A stretch of 64,000 nucleotides of DNA, taken from assembly GCA_964030475.1 (NCBI GenBank), contig CAXIPT010000012.1, positions 1,330,132-1,394,131 of the forward strand, written 5' to 3'. Under the pieces are notes generated by a model. The model did not search any database, was not told the DNA's origin, and saw only the letters and a program-made list of their open reading frames with translations. Within the stretch, counting starts at the first letter, position 1, and every line of letters starts with the position of its first letter. Positions 11,311 through 21,553 of the stretch are shown in pieces. Both the position numbers and the translations under genes were made by a program. This DNA is from Tethya wilhelma. Lineage: Eukaryota > Porifera > Demospongiae > Tethyida > Tethyidae.

Positions 11311-12372
11311 TCCCAGTCCTCCTCTGATGCTGAATATGCTGCTGGAATGTATCATTCGACCTCCAGTAACCAGACACCACAACCACTCCAAATCTCCATG
11401 GAGTTGAACGATTCTCCAATTGTTATGGAAGTGGATACAGGAGCCACTTTCACCGTCATCAGTGAGACCACCTACCACTCTCTTTGGGACACTCACTCTG
11501 CACGGACACTAACTCTCACTAATGACCCCCATCTCAAGACATACATGGGTCAACCAATTGATGTGATTGGCCAGATCACAGTCAAAGTCAATTACAATCA
11601 TCAAGCGAACGAACTGCCTCTCTATGTCATCAAAGGCCAAGGTCCTAGTTTATTGGGACGGGATTGGCTGCAAGTAATTCAACTTGACTGGTCTTCCATG
11701 CTAAACATTTCACCAAAGCCTCATCAAGCCATTCTTGACCGCCACCCTTCCGTATTCAAGGACGAAATGGGCTGTATTGTAGGAGTCACCGCCAAGTTCA
11801 ACATTAAGCCAGATGCTACACCCAAGTTCTACCGTGCCAGATCTGTTCCATATGCACTCAAATCAAAGGTTGAGCATGAACTTGACCGACTGGAACAACA
11901 GGATGTACTGGAACGTGTGGAATTTTCAGACTGGGCAGCCGCTCCCATAGTACCGGTAGTGAAACAGGATGGCTCCATTAGGATCTGCGGGGACTACAAG
12001 CTTACAGTGAACCAAGCTTCTGAGACTGACACATACCCTCTACCCAAAATTGAGGATCTTTTTGCATCACTGTCAGGTGGTAAGTCATTCTCTAAACTCG
12101 ATTTACTCCATGCTTACCAACAGGTCCCTCTTGAGGAAGATTCCAAACAATACACAACAATCAACACTCACCAAGGGCTCTACCGCTACAAGTGCCTACC
12201 GTTTGGAGTATCTTCAGCACCAAGTATCTTCCAGCGTACCATAGAGAGCATCTTGAAAGGTATTCCTCATGTAACTGTGTACCTAGACGGTATCTTGATC
12301 ACAGGAACGACCCAAGATGAGCATCTCCACAACCTGGAAGATGTGCTGAATTGGCTGGAAACTGATATATAA
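11310..12372 (+). pseudogene. Protease and partial reverse transcriptase of gypsy element
   Basis: The frame 10891-12372 continues from the zinc knuckles into an aspartic protease (VDTGATFTVI, then LLGRDWL). It then enters RT fingers and palm (KLDLLHAYQQ, LPFGVSSAPSIFQ). The catalytic box reads VYLDGI where functional RTs have YxDD, so the second aspartate is replaced by glycine. The frame stops about 25 codons later. The thumb, connection and most of RNase H are deleted, and the RNase H tail resumes near 12396. Confidence 0.8.
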
Positions 12373-12395
12373 CGTCCGACTCAAACTCTCGAAGT

Positions 12396-13810
12396 GTGCA
12401 TTCTTTCTCCGCACTGACACTTGCCGCCTACAACTACCACATTGTGTATAAGTCAGGATCTACTCATGGAAATGCAGACATGCTTAGTCACTTGCCACTC
12501 CCAGCTAGTCACTCCACAATGATTCCTGGTGAAACTATTTTACTTATGGATATTCTCAATTCCTACCCAGTCACAGCAGCAGACATCAAGACAGCAACAA
12601 GTTGTGATCCAGTACTCACTCGTATCCTTACGTTTGTACTCAAAGGTTGGCAAACTACCACTGAAGCTTCACTCAAACCTTACCTTCAACGACAACTTGA
12701 ACTCAGCATTCATGATGGTTGCATCCTCTGGGGTTCTTGAGTTGTTCTACCTTCATCTCTCCGTCAACGTGTCACGAATGAACTTCATGAAGGACACCCT
12801 GGAATCTCCCGAATGAAGAGCTTAGCCTGTAGTTTTGTCTGGTGGCCAGGTATGGACAAGGACATCGAAACTACAGTAAAGCAGTGTGATGCCTGCCAAT
12901 GCACTAGACACCTATCACCTTCAGTTCCAATTCAACCATGGGAATGGCCACAACGCCCATGGGCTCGCCTACATGCTGACTATGCTGGACCGTTCCTTGG
13001 AAAAATCTTTCTCATAGTTGTTGACGCTCACTCTAAATGGTTAGAAGTTCTACCTGTGTCAGCAGCAACATCCACTACTACTATCGAACACTTTCGTACT
13101 CTATTCGCAACACATGGTCTCCCAGAAATGCTTGTAACAGACAATGGAACTGTTTTCACAAGTGCTGAATTCAATGAGTTTATGCAACGCAATGCATGGT
13201 ATCCGTCATGTTACTTCTGCTCCCTACCATCCTTCGTCAAATGGCTTAGCAGAACGAGCTGTCCAAACATTCAAAGAACACATCAAACGATCAACTCAAG
13301 GCTCACTTCAAAGTCGAATTTCTCGTTTTCTGCTGACCTATCGCAACACTCCTCACACTACCACTGGTATTTCTCCTGCTGAGCTTTTGTTTGGCAGATG
13401 ATCACGTACTCTATTTTGACCTCATGCTACCAGATTTATCAAACCGTGTTCAGGACAAGCAGAAAGTACAAAAGCTACACCATGACAAACATTCTGCACC
13501 TTGCAACCTAGACATTGGTGATTCAGTCTATGTACTGCTAATGACACTTGGGTCTGAGGAACTATTGATAAAAAGCTTGGCCCAATGTCATTCTTGATTG
13601 ATTTGGAAGATGGTACATCTGTTCACCGTATTGACCACCTCCACCGTCGCACAAACACTTCCTCAGACACTACATCATTCAATACACCCCCAGTGGATTG
13701 GGTTGACATGCCTTCAACAAGTGGTGTTCCACCTCCTTCTATTCCCAGTCCACCAGAACCTCGTCGATCCTCTCGTGTTTCACACCCTCCGGAACGATTT
13801 ATGTAATTAA
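12396..13810 (+). pseudogene. RNase H tail and integrase of gypsy element, frameshifted
   Basis: The region opens with the RNase H C-terminus (LTLAAYNYHIVYKSGS). An HHCC zinc region follows (HEGHPGIS, then CDACQ), and then the integrase core with first acidic residue in HADYAGP, second in VTDNGT and the glutamate in NGLAERAVQ. The core is broken by a frameshift near 13190 (frames 12813-13382 and 13144-13401). A C-terminal domain is split across 13391-13597 and 13585-13806. The region lies directly upstream of the polypurine tract. Confidence 0.75.
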
Positions 13811-13843
13811 CACCTTAATTGTTTTAATCTAAAAGGGGAGGAG

Positions 13844-14064
13844 TGTGATAGAACTCTTTAGAACTCTAGTAATATTTTAATTGTATTGATGTTTACCTTC
13901 TATCTTAGAGTACTTCCTGTTAATCACACTTTAGAATTTCAAGGTAGGTATGATTTTATAACTTGCTTTTGTGATGTGGTATCACTTTGTGCTATAGAAT
14001 GCTTAGCTTTAAGTCTAGCTAGTGAATAATTAATGTGTAGACAGGATGTGTGTGACTTTAGAAT
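13844..14064 (+). repeat. Right LTR, cut by contig join
   Basis: It begins TGTGATAGAACTC right after the polypurine tract and shares its last ~50 bp with the left LTR. It is interrupted by the single N at 14065. Confidence 0.7.
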
Positions 14065-14065
14065 N
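14065..14065. other. Single-N contig join
   Basis: It joins the right LTR of the gypsy element to the 3' flank of the ANKLE1-like gene. The missing last exons of that gene may lie in unplaced sequence. Confidence 0.8.
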
Positions 14066-14240
14066 CAAATACTCATGGAACTACTTGATGTTTGTCATTA
14101 GAAACACCATGATGCGTGTACATGTATTTACAAAAGTTAGCACTTAAGTCTTGCAATAATTAAGAATAGCATTCCTACCGGCCGACAACCTATGATACGT
14201 TATGACTGCACATTGTGTAAACTTCATTGGATAAAAGTAC

Positions 14241-17200
14241 CTTGCTACATGGAACCTTCATAACTTCTTTAGCTTCCTTTAAATGCTGCATAGATCGTGC
14301 ATTCTTTCCTTTGCCTACATAAAATATACTTTCAACAAACTTCCTGAAGCGTTCCAATTCCAAATTATTTGTGGTTGGTTTGGAAACTCTTGGATCAAGC
14401 AAAAGGTAGTTGAAGTAATCCTTTGATTGCTTCTTGGTACCATTCTTGGCTACACCAGATGAACAGGTTAACTGCAGCTCTAGGGATGCCAGATCAGGTA
14501 TAGGTAGAGTTCCATTTAACACCATTGATAATTCATACTTGAAGCCTATGGTGAAAGTGGGTATGTTTGCACTATTATATATGGAGGGTAAATAGTTTGA
14601 CAATAGACAAGGTTCTAAAGATTGTAGTAGTCATTTGCTGGTAAACCTGTTTAAACTATAAATCGAAAAATTTTGTTGTCAAAAGCTATGGCTCGAAAGT
14701 AGTGATTTAGCATAACTATATGTACAAGAGTGAAACAAACACTGTAGTCAGTTTGTGTGTGTATAAACATTTAGTTTTTCACTGAAACTGTCTAGTTGAT
14801 TAACTTTTTTCTACACTTTTCAAATGTCCATTTGTACAACACACATAGGAATTAAGGCATACTTGATTGTCCATGTTGTTTGAATTTGCTAACTGAAAGC
14901 TACAAGGCATGTGTCCACCCACAGGTCATACTGTAGATGGTAACTAAGCGTGATGTTAGCAAGATACTGGATCACAAATCACTGCTAGCATACAATCTAT
15001 ATAGGTACTACTGAAAAATAGATTAGAAAAACACACACATACATGCTGAGCGTTACGCATTTATCTTGGGTTGATTTTTGTTTATCTAAGAACAAGAGTA
15101 CAAGAATACCTTTGTAGTCTGTTTTTCTGATCTGTTTCCCACCATTTTTCAATTTCATCAAGCACAACAAATAGGTAGTTCTAGTAGTTGTTGTTATTGG
15201 TCCTGGATATTCACCATGTGCAAGTAGCTCCTTTCTTAACTCACAATCGGAGAGTTCTTGCAATTCCTTAGGAATGATACAAATTTCATCTTCTGGAATA
15301 ATACCTGCAGTGAGTATATTTTCTCCTATGTCCAATGTCAGTAATAATAGCAACTTGTTGAGCAAAATTGGCAAACCTGAGATAGATTGTTTTTCATCAT
15401 AGAAATCAGATGCTTCAGCTATACTGGAATAAGATCCTATGTGTTCTTCAAAAAGTTTAGTACAGCATTTGTGATCTATATAATACAAGATTAGAAAACG
15501 TACATCATGTACATGTATACCAGCAAATGACATTTGAAGATGTGAACCTTGTAAGCTTGTATCCCCTGTTACATACTTATTATTAATAATGGGTATAAAT
15601 CTGGCGAACTATTTTTCAAATCGCCAAACAGTTTTATATGTACACGGCAGTGCACATACAGTATGTAAACAATGCAGCATGCGGAGCTAAATTACCAAAT
15701 TTAAAATTGCCATTAATGTCTAAAATGCGAATTTGCCAAATTTACTGGGTATACAGTAAGTGATCAAGTTAACGTTAAGTTATTCAGTACACTACCTGAA
15801 GAGTCCATCACTTTAACCATACCTACATCATATGCACAGTGATTTACCCATCTTAATTTCCTTCCATTAAGTGTGCCAAGTTTGTTATGATTCGATCAGG
15901 ACACAAAGATTGCATTAACAATTTACTATTAAAACTTTATACTTGTCTAACACAATTGTGTGAGTAAACTTTTTTTACATGTATCACTAGTGCAATAACC
16001 ATATGTAGATATCACATGCACCAAAAAAATACGAATTGTAGAACTAAGTTATGTTAGTCCCAAAATTCAGGAAAGGCATCAAAAATTGAGCAGTGCTAGA
16101 TGTATAGAAGAAGTACAGTAAAGAATACATGCATCTATACCCATCAGATCTACCACAAATATGTTACCTTCTTTTCGAGCATAGTCAATAGGAAGCATTT
16201 CATCATTATCGTATATGAAAAAGCTTGCTCCATGATGAAGCAATAAATTGATCATGTGATTTCTTCCCCACATAGCAGCAACATGTAATGGTGTGAGGCC
16301 ATCATTATTCTGTCTATCAACATCAGCATTACTTTCCAACAGAAACTTCATAATATTGGGTGAAACAGAATTTGCTGCAAGATGAAGAACCGTTGTACCC
16401 TCATCATCAATAGGAGTATTGACAATGTCAGGCTCTGTTGGAAGTAATGAGGTGAGAAGATCTTTCACACTCCTAGATATATAATTACATAGATTGATCA
16501 GTATTACAATATTGTAGATCATTAATTTTTGTCTATTTTTTAATGTTTGTTAACATATGTTTGTTCCATCAGAATTCCTTTTATAGGGATTGACATAATA
16601 GGACTTCAGGTACGTACATTGGTGCAGTGGCTATTAATGTGATTATTTTGTATACTTACTGATTGCTGTCATACAGTACATGTACCGTATAGCGGGAAAT
16701 TTTCGCGTAGTGCAACTTTTCGTATTTTTTGTATGCTGTTTGAATATATGAAAATTAAAACTGCAAAAATTTAACCCGCACATTAAGCGCAATACGTGCA
16801 TACCCTCATGTATATCAAATTTAGAACTATGAAAATTTATTGGTGCTCTTTTACCATTTCATATTAAATTTTGAACTTTAAAATTCCTACCATACAGTAA
16901 GTTATGCTGAAATATTAGACACATGTGTGAAAATCATTTGATTATGATCGCATAACCTATCATGGCAATATTTATATTAATTGGAACAAGATTCCCGCAA
17001 ATTTGGTCTGGACAGACCAAAATACTCAGTTAAATTTTGAAATCTGCAGCAGTATATTAATTATCTATTTTGTCATAATAGTCACAGCATACTTGATCTC
17101 GCTCTTGCTAAAGCTTCTTTTTACTAGCATGCACTAGAGCACGAATATTCACTCCCAAATGGAGTCAAGAGGTTCCGGCCCTTCAGTATAAATTTACTAA

Positions 17201-17298
17201 AATCATACAACAGTATTTAATTTGTACAGTAAATTACACTACTTAGGTATATCTTACGCAAAATCTCCTAAGATCACTGCATCTCGTACAGAGTCCAT
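14241..17298 (-). CDS. ANKLE1: ANKLE1-like ankyrin/LEM/GIY-YIG endonuclease, 3' partial
   Basis: The exon model on the minus strand is 17258-17298, 16168-16472, 15377-15475, 15110-15304 and 14241-14545. All joins are GT-AG and phase-consistent. The predicted protein starts MDSVRDAVILGDF and then has ankyrin repeats (TTVLHLAANSVSPNIMKFLL; DGLTPLHVAAMWGRNHMINL). A LEM domain follows (LSDCELRKELLAHGEYPGPI), and then the front half of a GIY-YIG nuclease (YFNYLLLDPR, IFYVGKGKNARSMQHLKEA, with the conserved arginine). This domain order is that of ANKLE1/LEM-3, a nuclease that cuts branched or bridged DNA. The rest of the nuclease domain, including the expected catalytic glutamate, is not found before the N at 14065 and the retroelement. 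The gene is therefore truncated in this assembly, or broken. Confidence 0.85.
16683..16899. mobile_element. MITE, TACCGTATAGCGGGAAATTTTCG type
   Basis: Inverted ends begin TACCGTATAGCGGGAAATTT on the left and match, with mismatches, the reverse complement at 16880-16899. The interior has scattered GAAAATT and AAATTTT motifs. It lies in ANKLE1 intron 1. Related copies are at 26810, 33556, 39495 and 53696. Confidence 0.7.
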
Positions 17299-17579
17299 AT
17301 GATCTCACAGTAGTCTACAGTCGAAGAGATTGGCTCGATTTGGCACGTCAAAATTTAAATTTGACCTTTGACCCCCTGGCCAATATGCATGATTCCTGAT
17401 CAGCAAGCCCCTCCCTCCTCAAAAAATAATCCCACATGTACTGCTTTTCAGCTAGGAAAAACAGACTCAGCAGAACTAGTACATATACTGATAAAATCAA
17501 TTGATCTCATTACATATAATATAATAAAATATATCTAGCTTTCAACCAAACTCTAAACAAATCATACATAATAAAATAT

Positions 17580-17757
17580 GCATGTGCACACACACACACA
17601 CACACGTACAAACACACACACATACACATACACACATGCACACACACACACACATGCACACACACACATACACACATGCACACACACACGTACACACATA
17701 CGTACACTCACACACGTACACACACATGTACACTCACACACGTACAATATATGACAC
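17580..17757. repeat. (CA)n/(GT)n microsatellite
   Basis: About 175 bp of interrupted CA dinucleotides with CATG and GTAC interruptions. The long frames seen across it on both strands are compositional artefacts. It ends just downstream of the HSP70-like stop codon. Confidence 0.9.
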
Positions 17758-17762
17758 ACTTT

Positions 17763-19697
17763 CTAGTTTAACTTCTTTTCTCTACATAGTTTTTCCCACT
17801 TAGATAAAAGTTTAGCTTTGGAGATAATTTCAGCTTCTGTAAGCAATCCTTTGTCTTTCTGTATAACTAGATGCTTGGAGGTACCTTCTTCACCGCTAAT
17901 ACTAGCAAACACTTCTAATACTCCATTAGCATCAACAGAGAAAGTAACTGGAATTCTAACTTTTCCTCTTGGACGAGGGGGCAATCCAGGAAGGGTAAAC
18001 CGTCCTAAGAGTCTATTATCTTTGGTGTACCTGGCTTCACCTTCAAACACTTCAATTACAGCTTTTGTTTGGTAGTCTTCATTGTTTTTGTATACACGGG
18101 TGTGTGAATATGGAATTGTTGTATTGCGAGAAATTATCACACTCATTTTCCCTCCGACTAATTCAATCCCTAAGCTCATTGGTGTCACATCCATGAGTGT
18201 GATTCCTGGCAACTGATTTATTTTTTGTTCGTAGGTCAACGAAAGATTAGCACCTTGTACAGCTGCTCCCATTGCTACAGCTTCATCTGGATTGATACGT
18301 TTACTAAGCCTTTTATTAGGGAAATACTCTTCGAGGATGTGTTGGATGTGAACAATCCTTGTAGATCCTCCAATGAGTACGATTTCATCAATATCATCAC
18401 ATGTAATACGTGCATCCTTCAGAGCTTTTTCAATCGGAATTACACAACGTGTAAATAATTCATTGTTGATTTCAACAAATTTGTCGCGTGTCAAACTTGA
18501 ATCAAAATCTTCTCCATTAACCAACGCATCAACTTCTATTGTTGCTGAGTCAGAATGTGAAAGGTTATGCTTAAGAGACTGACATGCGTCACGAAGCTTT
18601 TTCAAAGCCTTACAATCACTGGAAATATCTTGCCCACATTGTTCCTTCACCTCTGGAAGAAAGTATTTCACCAAATTGTTGTCAAAATCTTGGCCACCAA
18701 GATGAGTATCACCACTAGTGCTCTTCACCTCAAACACTCCTCCATCAACTACCATTACGGTCACATCCAGTGTACCACCACCAAGGTCATAGACGAGCAA
18801 TGTTTGAAGAGCAGCACTACCTGCTCCCTTTTCAAGGCCATAAGCTAGAGCAGCAGCAGTTGGCTCATTGATTATTCTCTCAACTTTCAGACCAGCAATA
18901 CTAGCAGCATCAATAGTTGCCTGTCTTTGGGCATCATTGAAGTAAGCAGGTACTGTTACAACAGCATTCGTTACACTGACACCAAGATAATCTTCAGCTG
19001 TGTGCTTCATCTTGGCTAAAACGTAGGCAGAGATTTCTTCTGGCATCAAAACCTTTGGTTTGTTTTCAATGTCAACCTCTACTGCACAGTTGCCCCTAAA
19101 CTCAGAGACTTTGAAGGGCCATAGCTTTACGGATTCTTGGATTTGAACATCAGCAACCTTTCGTCCAATCATCCTCTTTGCATCATAAATAGTAGAAGCA
19201 GGTATGCGAGAGGCTTTGCTTCTTGCTGCTTCTCCAACGAGTACAGTTTGGTTTTGGAAAGCAACCCATGAAGGAGTGGTACGATTACCCATATTATTGG
19301 CAATCACAAGAGGTCGATCATTTTCCCAAATAGCAACGCAAGAAAAAGTAGTGCCTAGATCAATACCCACAAGTGTTGAAGCTGATGAATTAGTTCCACT
19401 AGCTTCAGGATTTGATTCAATTTCTTTGCAGGATTCTTGAGTCACAGTGACTGCTGGATCACCATCTTGTGCGGGTTGATCTTCTAGTTCCTCCAAAGGT
19501 GGGAGAATCAGGCCACCAGCGGTCACATCAGGCTCAGGAAGTGACTCAGTAGGAGCGATGTCTGAAAACAAATCAGGTGTTGTGTCAGCCTTAGTTGCTT
19601 GAAAGTCGGCAGTGATCGGTTCGAAAAAGCTTTCATCTGCATGTTCTTCCATGTTGATCGGCTTTGTGTCAGCTTGTAGCCCTACCACGCCCACCAT
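17763..19697 (-). CDS. HSP70-family protein, intronless, N-extended, no EEVD
   Basis: One uninterrupted exon encodes 644 residues. The ATG at 19697 is used because the frame has no other upstream ATG. The HSP70 ATPase domain begins near residue 108 and shows phosphate-1 IDLGTTFSCVAIW, phosphate-2 VYDLGGGTLDVTV and the adenosine motif IVLIGGSTRI. The substrate-binding beta domain follows (TPMSLGIELVGG). The protein then ends after a short helix (WEKLCREKKLN), so most of the alpha-helical lid and the EEVD co-chaperone tail of cytosolic HSP70s are absent. The first ~107 residues are acidic, serine/threonine-rich and match nothing I know. ATP-driven chaperone activity is likely from the intact ATPase motifs; the extension and missing lid suggest a specialised role. 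The gene is divergent from nicalin. Confidence 0.9.
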   Translation of the reverse strand: MVGVVGLQADTKPINMEEHADESFFEPITADFQATKADTTPDLFSDIAPTESLPEPDVTAGGLILPPLEELEDQPAQDGDPAVTVTQESCKEIESNPEASGTNSSASTLVGIDLGTTFSCVAIWENDRPLVIANNMGNRTTPSWVAFQNQTVLVGEAARSKASRIPASTIYDAKRMIGRKVADVQIQESVKLWPFKVSEFRGNCAVEVDIENKPKVLMPEEISAYVLAKMKHTAEDYLGVSVTNAVVTVPAYFNDAQRQATIDAASIAGLKVERIINEPTAAALAYGLEKGAGSAALQTLLVYDLGGGTLDVTVMVVDGGVFEVKSTSGDTHLGGQDFDNNLVKYFLPEVKEQCGQDISSDCKALKKLRDACQSLKHNLSHSDSATIEVDALVNGEDFDSSLTRDKFVEINNELFTRCVIPIEKALKDARITCDDIDEIVLIGGSTRIVHIQHILEEYFPNKRLSKRINPDEAVAMGAAVQGANLSLTYEQKINQLPGITLMDVTPMSLGIELVGGKMSVIISRNTTIPYSHTRVYKNNEDYQTKAVIEVFEGEARYTKDNRLLGRFTLPGLPPRPRGKVRIPVTFSVDANGVLEVFASISGEEGTSKHLVIQKDKGLLTEAEIISKAKLLSKWEKLCREKKLN

Positions 19698-19736
19698 TGT
19701 GAATCGCACGTGACCACAGTAAGGACGACAGCCAGC
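19698..19736. promoter_or_regulatory. 39-bp divergent start-codon interval with E-box
   Basis: The start codons of the HSP70-like gene (minus) and nicalin (plus) are only 39 bp apart. The interval contains CACGTG at 19707-19712, a core E-box in the context GCACGTGAC that bHLH-zip factors such as USF or TFEB/MITF can bind. No TATA box is seen. The core promoters must lie here or within the opposite gene's coding sequence, so the two 5' UTRs are very short or overlap. Confidence 0.6.
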
Positions 19737-21182
19737 ATGGAGCTAGAAGGTTCTTTGGAGATTTTGGTTCGTGGGATTTCCATTCCATGCTGGCTCCTCG
19801 CTTCTGTAGTTCTGCTGAGTGCGCACTTCGGGTCTATTGATGCAGTTCATGACTTTACAGCTCATCGTATGCAGCACTATGATCTCCATGGTGTTCACTA
19901 TGGTATGCTTCATATGTACTAGACTTTTTAAATAACGCACACTTCTGTTTAATATTATGCACATGTTCGAACGTTCAGGAGCTGCACAATATACTGTTTA
20001 GTTTGCAGACCCCTTCCTTTGGTGGGTGGGGAATAGGTGGAGATACTAGTTACTAAATTATGGTGGATGGGAGAAAGTGGCAAAGAATGTCTGGTCTGAG
20101 TCACCAGGTTTAAGTGTGCTTTGCCTAGTTTAGCCATAGACCCGCTTATTTCACCAGCGAATTATAGGGGGCTAGGAAAGTTGATGCACTTCGTCAATCT
20201 CCGCCAGAATTCATGCATTTCATGTCTCGATCATGACTTGTGCATGGAAGTCTCGAAAATTTGTTACTTGTAAACCAACTACTCTGTAGAATTGTTTTGA
20301 GTGTGTAAAAAAATGATTTGAAACCTGTTGAACTCGAAACAACGTGCCATTGACATTGCTGAAGCTAGTGGTTTTATCTCTGAATAGAACAAAATTTACT
20401 TATTACAAAGGCATGAGCTACTGAATTACACTGGGTAGTGTTTATAGCATGACCTTTCAACTTAGGCACTCAATCTATTCGGTAAAGATTATTATACTAA
20501 TTTGCAGAAGTATGTCAGGTTTTATAGATCCTCATTTTTCGCTGGCATAATAGGCGCGGGTCACACATTAATTTTGTGGAAACATAAAAATCTCAAATTG
20601 TTTAGTAGCATCAAAATTGAGTTACTCCACGAACGTGTACAGCTTGGCATAAGTTATTAACTGTTACAAATTGAACTCAGAGTGCCTGGTTGGAGCAATT
20701 ATTTGATTTGTTACTTTATTATTTCTGATTCAGCATCTAGTGGAGGAGTCCATAATGTTAGTTATGGCATCGTAATTATTGATATTTGTGTGTACAGGGT
20801 CTCGGAGTGCTGTTATTAACATGGAGGTCAAAGGGCAAACTGCTGCGGTGTTAAATAGGAAGTGTGTAATCGTACGCTGGAGTGAACTAACAGCTGAAAA
20901 GTTTCTCGATTTTGTCCATCGTGGTGCTGGAGCCTTGGTAATTCTTATACCACAAGAATTGAGTGATATTGACAGTGCAACAATAGAGGTACGGTGTACT
21001 GTACGTATAAGTTGGTTGTGTGATAAGTAGACGTACATTCCAACAATTTTTCGTGTTAATACTTGTTAGCATTATACATTATGATACAATCAACCCTTTA
21101 AATATTTGTTACACTGTTTATCTGGCCCTACTATTGTCATCTCAAATCTCATTGTGTTGTATAATTGTACTAAACTTTAAAG

Positions 21183-21222
<40 letters not shown>

Positions 21223-21513
21223 AGTGGTGTATCTAGCATGGTGCTCAGGGTGCTTGAGCACCACCCTGGATCTGCTAATGATGACATCATTCCTTGGAAG
21301 CAGTGCTTAAGGTTCTGGGATACCGTTTGTATTTATAATTAAGTGAAACGAATTTTTTCGTCAATATCACTATCAGTTTAGTTCAAAATGGTGGAAATTT
21401 CATTTTCAAGTGTGAAAATGTACATTCGTAAGATTTGGGACAAACACTGTGCCATCTTAGGCACAGTCAAATTAATAACTATTAATAATTTTGCTCAAGT
21501 GACCCAAAAGTGG

Positions 21514-21553
<40 letters not shown>

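Larger units (their letters stand above)
10321..14064 (+). mobile_element. Degenerate Ty3/gypsy LTR retrotransposon
   Basis: A partial left LTR (about 10321-10488) is followed by a primer-binding-like site (TTGGCGACGAGGAG at 10491). Gag and pol pieces in several frames come next, then a polypurine tract (13831-13843) and a right LTR starting TGTGATAG at 13844. The LTRs match in the segment beginning TCTAGCTAGTGAATA. The order protease, RT, RNase H, integrase is that of Ty3/gypsy (Metaviridae-type) elements. Frameshifts, a large internal deletion and a mutated RT catalytic box make it inactive. No envelope gene is seen. The right LTR is cut at the N at 14065. Confidence 0.85.

Noticed and set aside
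11014..11496. 160-residue minus-strand frame opposite the gypsy gag/protease
   Set aside because: It is a shadow of the plus-strand gag-pol frame, which has zinc knuckles and a protease motif.
17510..17803. Long cysteine/valine- and threonine/histidine-rich frames on both strands
   Set aside because: They are translations of a CA/GT microsatellite and have no codon structure beyond the repeat.
18567..18848. Plus-strand frames within the HSP70-like gene
   Set aside because: They are antisense shadows of a clearly conserved minus-strand coding sequence.
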